Of a stretch of DNA of 45,618 bases, positions 40,543 through 45,618 are shown piece after piece. The stretch spans positions 1 through 45,618 of the forward strand of contig URFM01000025.1 in the NCBI GenBank assembly GCA_900547035.1. The letters are read 5' to 3'. A program made the position numbers and the translations under genes. The DNA comes from an uncultured Clostridium sp. (GTDB lineage Bacteria > Bacillota > Clostridia > Lachnospirales > Lachnospiraceae). Under the pieces are notes generated by a model that saw nothing but the letters and a program-made list of their open reading frames with translations, made no database searches and had not been told where the DNA came from. Each line of letters begins with the position of its first letter. Position 1 is the stretch's first letter.

Positions 40543-41895
40543 CTACAGCAGATGTCCCCTCTGCTCAATCACCTTCACCACCTGATCCACACAGGACTGG
40601 CAGGTTTCCAGGTCCTTGGCTTCCACCATCACCCGCACAAGAGGCTCCGTTCCGGACTGGCGCAGCAGGATTCTGCCTTCATTTCCCAGGCGCTCCGCTA
40701 CCTTTTTCGCCTCTTCCTGCACAGCCGGGTCGTCCTGGGCCGCCTGCTTATCCTTCACCCGCACATTTTTCAGTACCTGGGGATAAACCGCCAGGGGAGC
40801 CGCCAGTTTGGAAAGAGACTCCTTCTTCTCCAGCATGACCTCCATCACCTTCAGGGAGGTGAGGATGCCGTCGCCGGTGGTGGCGTGCTTGCTGAAAATA
40901 ATGTGTCCCGACTGCTCGCCGCCCAGGCAGTGGCCGGTCGCCGCCATATTTTCATAGACGTACTTGTCGCCTACCGCCGTCTGCACGTAGGAAATTCCTT
41001 CTTTCTCCAGGGCCTTGTACAGCCCCAGATTGGACATCACCGTAGTAACAATGGTATTGTGGAACAGGCTGCCCTGCTCCTTCATGTATTTTCCGCAGAT
41101 ATACAGAATGGCGTCTCCGTCGATTATGCGGCCCATCTCATCTACCGCGATGCACCGGTCCGCGTCTCCGTCGTAGGCAAATCCCACATCGCAGCCTTCC
41201 GCCACCACGTATTTCTGCAGTTCCTCAATGTGGGTAGAGCCGCAGTTCAAATTGATGTTCAGGCCGTTGGGTTCGTTGTGAATCACATGGGTTTCCGCTC
41301 CCAGGGCATCAAATACATTCTTTGCAATGGCGGAAGCGCTTCCGTTGGCGCAGTCCAGAGCCACCTTTTTATTCTTGAAAGAGCGGGTGGCAATGGAAAT
41401 CAGATAGCCGATGTAACGGTTCCTGCCTGCGGCAAAATCCACGGTTCTTCCGATATTTTCCTTCACCGCCAGGGGAAGGGGACCGCTCTTTCCATCCAGA
41501 TAGTCCTCAATCTGGCCGATGACGTCCTCCTCCAGCTTCTCCCCTTTCTCATTGATTACCTTAATACCGTTGTCGTAGAAGGGGTTATGGCTGGCGGAAA
41601 TCATGATTCCGCAATGGAATCCTTCCGTCCGCACCACATAAGATACGCTGGGGGTCGTGGTTACATGAAGCAGATACACATCCGCTCCGGAGGCAGTCAG
41701 TCCCGCTACCAGGGAATATTCAAACATATAGCTGCTGCGTCTGGTATCCTTGCCGATGACCACCCGGCAGCGCTCCGGTTTATTTTTCTCTCCGTAATAC
41801 CAGCCCAAAAAACGGCCCACCTGAAAGGCGTGCTCCACCGTCAGGTTGACATTGGCCTCGCCCCGAAATCCATCCGTTCCGAAATATTTTCCCAT
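40543..41895 (-). CDS. glmM: Phosphoglucosamine mutase
   Basis: GlmM converts glucosamine-6-phosphate to glucosamine-1-phosphate on the way to UDP-GlcNAc. The 450 residues show GKYFGTDGFRGEANV at the N-terminus, MISASHNPFYDNG with the phosphoserine, the metal loop DGDADRCI, the sugar-binding GGEQSGHII and the phosphate-binding RQSGTEPLVRVMVE. Length and motifs are standard. AAGGAAGG precedes the ATG. With glmS in the same window it completes the hexosamine steps that feed every nucleotide sugar made by the capsule cluster. Confidence 0.97.
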   Translation of the reverse strand: MGKYFGTDGFRGEANVNLTVEHAFQVGRFLGWYYGEKNKPERCRVVIGKDTRRSSYMFEYSLVAGLTASGADVYLLHVTTTPSVSYVVRTEGFHCGIMISASHNPFYDNGIKVINEKGEKLEEDVIGQIEDYLDGKSGPLPLAVKENIGRTVDFAAGRNRYIGYLISIATRSFKNKKVALDCANGSASAIAKNVFDALGAETHVIHNEPNGLNINLNCGSTHIEELQKYVVAEGCDVGFAYDGDADRCIAVDEMGRIIDGDAILYICGKYMKEQGSLFHNTIVTTVMSNLGLYKALEKEGISYVQTAVGDKYVYENMAATGHCLGGEQSGHIIFSKHATTGDGILTSLKVMEVMLEKKESLSKLAAPLAVYPQVLKNVRVKDKQAAQDDPAVQEEAKKVAERLGNEGRILLRQSGTEPLVRVMVEAKDLETCQSCVDQVVKVIEQRGHLL

Positions 41896-41930
41896 TATTT
41901 TTCTATCCTTCCTTCTTTTTTCGCCGCGGG

Positions 41931-41954
41931 GAGGCGGAGCTGTTACTCCGCCTC
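41931..41954 (-). other. Perfect 9-bp hairpin at the rfbD stop codon
   Basis: GAGGCGGAG and CTCCGCCTC are separated by TAACAG, which contains the rfbD stop. There is no T run on the minus strand, so this is unlikely to be a simple terminator. It could stabilise or punctuate the mRNA between rfbD and glmM. Confidence 0.4.
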
Positions 41955-42797
41955 ACTCAAAACCTTCAGATATCGCCCCAGTGCATCCTGCCAGGAAGGC
42001 AGCCGCTCAAAGCCGTTTTCCGTCAACTTTTCCTTGCTCATCCGGCTGTTAAAAGGCCGCTTTGCCTTGGCCGGATAGGAAGCGGAATCCACCGGCGTTA
42101 CCTTCACCTCGTCCATGCCCGCCTGGCGGAAAATCTCGCAGGCGAATTCATACCAGCTGCAAAGGCCCTCGTTGGTGGCGTGGTAGCGCCCGTATCGGTC
42201 CGTCTGAATCATATCCACCAGAAGCCTTGCCAGATCGTAGGTATAGGTGGGGGAACCAATCTGGTCGTCCACCACGCTGACCGCTCCCCGCTCCTTTCCC
42301 AGCCGAAGCATGGTCTTGATAAAATTCTTGCCGTTGAGCCCGAACACCCAGGCGATGCGCACGATGAAATATTTTTTTAAGAGCTGTTCCACTGCAATCT
42401 CGCCCTCGTACTTGGTCAGGCCGTAGACATTTAAAGGCTCCCTGTGGTCATCCGGCTCCCAGGGGCGCTCCCCCTGTCCGTTGAACACATAGTCGGTGCT
42501 GATATACATCATGGGAATATCCAGCTCGCCGCAGACTTTGGCAATGTGTTTCGTGCCCTCTCCGTTGACCATATGGCATAAATCCCGGTTATCCTCCGCC
42601 GCGTCTACTGCAGTATATGCGGCGCAGTGAATCACTGCGTCAGGAGCCGCCTCTTTTATAACGCGTTCACAGGCCCCGGCATCGGTGATATCCATCTCCT
42701 CCACGTCCACGCCGATTCTCTCCAGGCCCCTCCTTGCCAGCTCGTTCATCACGTCATAGCCCAGCTGGCCTTTTACGCCTGTTACGAAAACTTTCAT
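41943..42797 (-). CDS. rfbD: dTDP-4-dehydrorhamnose reductase
   Basis: RfbD (RmlD) carries out the last step of dTDP-L-rhamnose synthesis, the NAD(P)H-dependent reduction of the 4-keto group. The 284-residue protein shows VTGVKGQLGYDVMNEL at residues 5-20, HCAAYTAVDAAE, YISTDYVFNGQGE and YGLTKYEGE with the YxxxK catalytic pair, then RIAWVFGLNGKNFI. Strong ribosome site (AAAGGAGGAG, although spaced about 7 bases). The neighbouring rfbB is separated from it by a two-gene ATPase/nuclease-like module, an unusual break in a normally compact operon. No rfbA or rfbC is in the window. Confidence 0.95.
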   Translation of the reverse strand: MKVFVTGVKGQLGYDVMNELARRGLERIGVDVEEMDITDAGACERVIKEAAPDAVIHCAAYTAVDAAEDNRDLCHMVNGEGTKHIAKVCGELDIPMMYISTDYVFNGQGERPWEPDDHREPLNVYGLTKYEGEIAVEQLLKKYFIVRIAWVFGLNGKNFIKTMLRLGKERGAVSVVDDQIGSPTYTYDLARLLVDMIQTDRYGRYHATNEGLCSWYEFACEIFRQAGMDEVKVTPVDSASYPAKAKRPFNSRMSKEKLTENGFERLPSWQDALGRYLKVLSEAE

Positions 42798-42825
42798 TAG
42801 GGTTCTCCTCCTTTTACACGTTTCT

Positions 42826-43422
42826 TTAAAGCACTATTTCCCCTTGTCCCAATTCATCCAATTTTATTTTCCCCAGCATATAGGATTTCTCCTCCAAATC
42901 AATGCTCAGGGTGCATCGATCCGCGTTCCACTCTTCTATTATTTTTTGTATTTCCCAGTTTTTCTGTGCCCGCATCGCCGCCAGATTTCTTGGTGAAATG
43001 GCTCGAATCTGGTCGCTGCGAAATGCAGAATAAAGATGAATCTCTTTCAGCTTTATCCCCATAAAACCAGCTAAAGCCCGGCCATTATAAATCCCCATGC
43101 GAAACTGATTCTTGCTTTTGGCAAAGGTATCTGTGCCTATTGTTTTCTTTAGTTCTATCACATGAAGATCCCATCCGTCTTCGTTTGCGGTAAATAGGAA
43201 TTTGTCCGCGCAGGCTCTTGCCCCCTTTATGGTTTCATCCAGATACGGAAGCACATTTTTCTCCGGCGTGGGGAATACCACAGTTTCCTCCTGACAAGTA
43301 CAGTCAATGCTTGCTTTTCCGTCCTTACTCTTCTCGATTAATTGGACCGAATCGCCAGCGTTTACAAAGTGATATTTATCAGGAGCAAACAACCTCAGCT
43401 TTTCTTCTATATATGCCTGCAT
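42826..43422 (-). CDS. Unknown protein with PD-(D/E)XK nuclease-like pattern
   Basis: The 198-residue protein belongs to no family I can name. The middle region reads ACADKFLFTANEDGWDLHVIELKKTIG, followed by the helix KSKNQFRMGIYNG. An Asp, then E-x-K on a strand, then a helix with Gln is the order of the PD-(D/E)XK nuclease fold, so a nuclease is plausible but unproven; the E-L-K-K is at about residues 91-94. The C-terminal part is helical and charged (AMRAQKNWEIQKIIEEW). It is encoded 17 bases after the AAA ATPase gene, with GGAGAG upstream of the ATG; the two clearly form a unit placed inside the rhamnose operon. Confidence 0.65.
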   Translation of the reverse strand: MQAYIEEKLRLFAPDKYHFVNAGDSVQLIEKSKDGKASIDCTCQEETVVFPTPEKNVLPYLDETIKGARACADKFLFTANEDGWDLHVIELKKTIGTDTFAKSKNQFRMGIYNGRALAGFMGIKLKEIHLYSAFRSDQIRAISPRNLAAMRAQKNWEIQKIIEEWNADRCTLSIDLEEKSYMLGKIKLDELGQGEIVL

Positions 43423-43439
43423 TCACTCATCTCTCCACA

Positions 43440-44780
43440 TCATTTGTATTCCTGAATCATTGTTGTCCGATCCAAAATATCCATCAGAGCATTTGAAAAT
43501 GTGGGAACCGGGAAACCGTCTTTGCCGGCTTTCAGCTCTTCCACAACAGACGTTTTTCCCTGATTGGTAAACTGGTAGACCGCCACATCCTGAATATTCA
43601 GACAGTCATCCTGGTCAATCTGCGCTTCGCCAAGGAACTTTTCATCGTTTCGATATCCATACGCCTTGATCATATTGTTTACATGCTGCAGAATGATATC
43701 GCTGTGGGTGGTCGCTACTACTGCTGTGCCCTGATTGACCAAGCGGATCAAAAGTCTGCCCATCTGCAGCTGCAGCTGAGGATGAAGACAGGTTTCCGGT
43801 TCTTCATAGCAGAGCATCCCTAAAAAACGTTCATATTTCAGGAACAAAAGAAGCGGAGCCAGCTCCGTAATCACAGCGGAAGAAGAGCGCATCGGAATCC
43901 CCTTCTCCGCCCCTTCCGGTACATACTGGATTTCCTTGGCCCCGACTTCCGTATACCGGATACTGCCCTGAGCCATATGGTTCTCCATCCAACCTACCAG
44001 CTGTTCCCGCTTTGTATCAACTTTAGCATTGGATGACAGCTTTTCCAGGGAGTTCAAAAACTCAAGAATCGGCTTGGGGAAGGGCTGAACTCTTTCCGCT
44101 TCTTCTCCGGGAAGCAAATCATAGGCAGTCTGACGGCTCACCTGATTGATGATATCTTTGGCAAGTACAAAACCTGTCCTGGCTGCCGGCAGATAAATGG
44201 TCCTTGTTCTCTTTTGCTTCAGCATCCATTGCAAAATCGTTCTCATTACGCTTATCTTTAATCGGCCATTCTCTGCCGCAGCTTCATTCTCCTGATAAAC
44301 AAACAGGGAGGCGCTTTTTTGTTCGGGATAAATTCCCCACATTGCAATAGAACCATGGGAACTATCTGGTCTTTGAAATACAGAAATTGTCATCTGTATA
44401 TCCTCTAATGGTTCCAGGCAGAGTCCTCCGATTGGCGTACCTTGAAAATTAAAAATACTGTCTGCGATTTTCTGCTTATTTCGATCCAGCATAAGATTCA
44501 GGATTGGTACCAGCTCAGATGAGTGAATCTGGACAGACTCTTTTTTCCCATCGAAAACCGGCCAAATTCTATTCCAGACCTGATCCAGCTGCGGCAATTC
44601 CAGCGTCTCCAGCCCCTCAAAGAGAGGCAGATTATATGCCCCTCCATTAAGAGCCCAAATCAACGATAACAGATAACTTTTCCCGCTGTTGTTATCTCCC
44701 ACAAATAAGGTAAGGGGAGCGACTACTACTTCCGCATGTTCTATTTTTCCGTAATGATCCACAATCAGTTTATATTTCAT
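43440..44780 (-). CDS. AAA-family ATPase of the OLD/RecF/SMC-like type
   Basis: This ATPase of about 446 residues has the ABC-type head found in OLD, RloA/AbiL and related defence ATPases. The N-terminal Walker A is LFVGDNNSGKSYLLSLIWAL (about residues 25-44). A long middle region without a clear domain follows. The C-terminal half has SSSAVITELAPLLLFLKY (signature-like), LCYEEPETCLHPQLQLQ (Walker B with catalytic Glu) and AVVATTHSDIILQHVNN (switch His). No coiled coil or nuclease domain is fused to it, so the downstream PD-(D/E)XK-like protein is a candidate effector. I start at the ATG at 44780; the frame could open at a TTG 42 bases upstream without a ribosome site. Confidence 0.82.
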   Translation of the reverse strand: MKYKLIVDHYGKIEHAEVVVAPLTLFVGDNNSGKSYLLSLIWALNGGAYNLPLFEGLETLELPQLDQVWNRIWPVFDGKKESVQIHSSELVPILNLMLDRNKQKIADSIFNFQGTPIGGLCLEPLEDIQMTISVFQRPDSSHGSIAMWGIYPEQKSASLFVYQENEAAAENGRLKISVMRTILQWMLKQKRTRTIYLPAARTGFVLAKDIINQVSRQTAYDLLPGEEAERVQPFPKPILEFLNSLEKLSSNAKVDTKREQLVGWMENHMAQGSIRYTEVGAKEIQYVPEGAEKGIPMRSSSAVITELAPLLLFLKYERFLGMLCYEEPETCLHPQLQLQMGRLLIRLVNQGTAVVATTHSDIILQHVNNMIKAYGYRNDEKFLGEAQIDQDDCLNIQDVAVYQFTNQGKTSVVEELKAGKDGFPVPTFSNALMDILDRTTMIQEYK

Positions 44781-44842
44781 GCAGCCCCACCGCCTTTCCT
44801 CTTGTCCGCAAGGGCAGCTCAATCAACTGTCCCCGGTCTTCC

Positions 44843-45618
44843 TTACAGCCTGTCCCCATACATCTTGTCAAAATACTTGCTGTACTCGCCGCTTAAAATA
44901 TTCTTCCACCACTCCTGGTTGTCCAGATACCACTGGATCGTCTGCTGGATTCCCGTATCGAAGTTGTACTTCGGCTTCCAGCCAAGCTCCGTCTCGATCT
45001 TGGTGGGGTCGATGGCGTAGCGCATATCGTGGCCCGGGCGGTCCTTCACAAAACGAATCAGGCTCTCCGGCTTATTTAAGGCCTTTAAGATGGTCTTTAC
45101 CACCTGCAGGTTCGTCCGCTCATTGTGGCCTCCGATGTTGTACACCTCTCCCTCTCTTCCCTTATGGATCACCAGGTCGATGGCCTCGCAGTGGTCCGAT
45201 ACATGAAGCCAGTCCCGCACATTCTCTCCTGTCCCGTACACCGGCAGCTCCTCATCCGCCAGGGCACGGCTGATCATAAGGGGAATCAGCTTCTCCGGGA
45301 AATGGTAGGGGCCGTAGTTGTTGGAGCAGCGGGATACCGTCACCGGCAGCCCGTAGGTCCTGTGGTAGGCCAGGACAAACAGGTCCGCGCTGGCCTTGGA
45401 GGAGGAATAAGGGCTGGAGGTGTGAAGGGGCGTCTCCTCCGTAAAGAACAAATCCGGCCGGTCTAAGGGCAGATCCCCGTAGACCTCATCGGTGGATACC
45501 TGGTGGTAACGCTTAATCCCATAGGTCCGGCAGGCGTCCAGCAGCGTGGTGGTCCCCATCACGTTGGTCCGCACAAAGGCCTCCGGATCCGTGATGGAGC
45601 GGTCCACATGGCTCTCCG
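44843..45618 (-). CDS. rfbB: dTDP-glucose 4,6-dehydratase, 5' end outside window
   Basis: RfbB (RmlB) dehydrates dTDP-glucose to the 4-keto-6-deoxy sugar, the second step of dTDP-rhamnose synthesis. About 258 C-terminal codons are visible, beginning at the family's ESHVDRSI block at the window edge. Then come [11 protein letters not shown] with the active-site Asp/Glu pair, [12 protein letters not shown] with catalytic Tyr and Lys, [18 protein letters not shown], and [13 protein letters not shown]. The frame is open to the edge, so the N-terminal NAD-binding motif is missing only because of the window. The next genes downstream are the ATPase/nuclease-like pair and then rfbD. Confidence 0.95.
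   Translation of the reverse strand, partial: ESHVDRSITDPEAFVRTNVMGTTTLLDACRTYGIKRYHQVSTDEVYGDLPLDRPDLFFTEETPLHTSSPYSSSKASADLFVLAYHRTYGLPVTVSRCSNNYGPYHFPEKLIPLMISRALADEELPVYGTGENVRDWLHVSDHCEAIDLVIHKGREGEVYNIGGHNERTNLQVVKTILKALNKPESLIRFVKDRPGHDMRYAIDPTKIETELGWKPKYNFDTGIQQTIQWYLDNQEWWKNILSGEYSKYFDKMYGDRL

Noticed and set aside
40552..42078. 508-codon open frame on the plus strand opposite glmM and rfbD
   Set aside because: It spans two well-supported opposite-strand genes and has the His/Arg/Leu-rich composition of an antisense frame.
1..45618. CRISPR arrays, tRNA or rRNA genes
   Set aside because: No regularly spaced identical repeats of CRISPR size and no tRNA cloverleaf or rRNA signature was seen on either strand.

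Overview
The window looks like chromosomal DNA of a Gram-positive Clostridia member, most likely Lachnospiraceae. The signs are low-to-moderate GC, strong Shine-Dalgarno sites, a Firmicutes CpsB/CpsC/CpsD/LCP capsule module, and the types of GlmS, GlmM and LeuA present. I cannot assign a genus. Except for an IS21-type element at the left edge, every gene I accept is on the minus strand, so transcription runs from the right end towards the left.

Right flank (45.6-34 kb): a dTDP-rhamnose segment (rfbB, cut by the window end, and rfbD) is interrupted by a two-gene module of an AAA ATPase and a PD-(D/E)XK-like protein. Next come glmM, a three-gene module (Clp-fold serine protease, Panacea/SocA-domain protein, small RelE-like protein), leuA with a structured leader, two unrecognised genes behind an operator-like dyad, a nitroreductase-like gene and a TraX-family gene.

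Capsule control and export module (33.8-24.9 kb, relatively GC-rich): a clear sigma-A-type promoter and long leader precede cpsB (PHP phosphatase), cpsC (chain-length regulator), cpsD (tyrosine kinase), an LCP ligase and a secreted protein of unknown function. An intrinsic terminator follows, then glmS and a membrane-bound PglF/CapD-type 4,6-dehydratase.

Variable capsule region (24.9-2.7 kb, more AT-rich): two truncated copies of a PglE-type aminotransferase gene precede an intact copy. Then come a small phosphoglycosyl transferase, two ATP-grasp proteins, four glycosyltransferases, a TviB/WbpO-type UDP-sugar dehydrogenase, Wzy, a frameshifted O-acetyltransferase, Wzx, the UDP-ManNAcA pair (2-epimerase and dehydrogenase), and the complete UDP-L-FucNAc trio (CapE, CapF, CapG) with an SGNH hydrolase gene inside it. 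A strong terminator closes the operon at about 2.73 kb.

Together GlmS and GlmM supply hexosamine for UDP-GlcNAc. From it the cluster can make a 4-amino-4,6-dideoxy sugar (lipid-linked starter), L-FucNAc, ManNAcA and a second uronic acid. The glycosyltransferases build a repeat of about five sugars, Wzx/Wzy/CpsCD export and polymerise it, and LCP anchors it. A starter with a free amine plus two uronic acids would give a zwitterionic or amide-decorated polymer; this is inference. Left of the operon lie an HTH protein gene and a vanZ-like gene cut by the IS21 element.

The best candidates for something undescribed are the protease/Panacea/toxin operon, the ATPase/nuclease pair inside the rhamnose operon, the capsule cassette boundary marked by serial aminotransferase remnants, and the leuA leader RNA.
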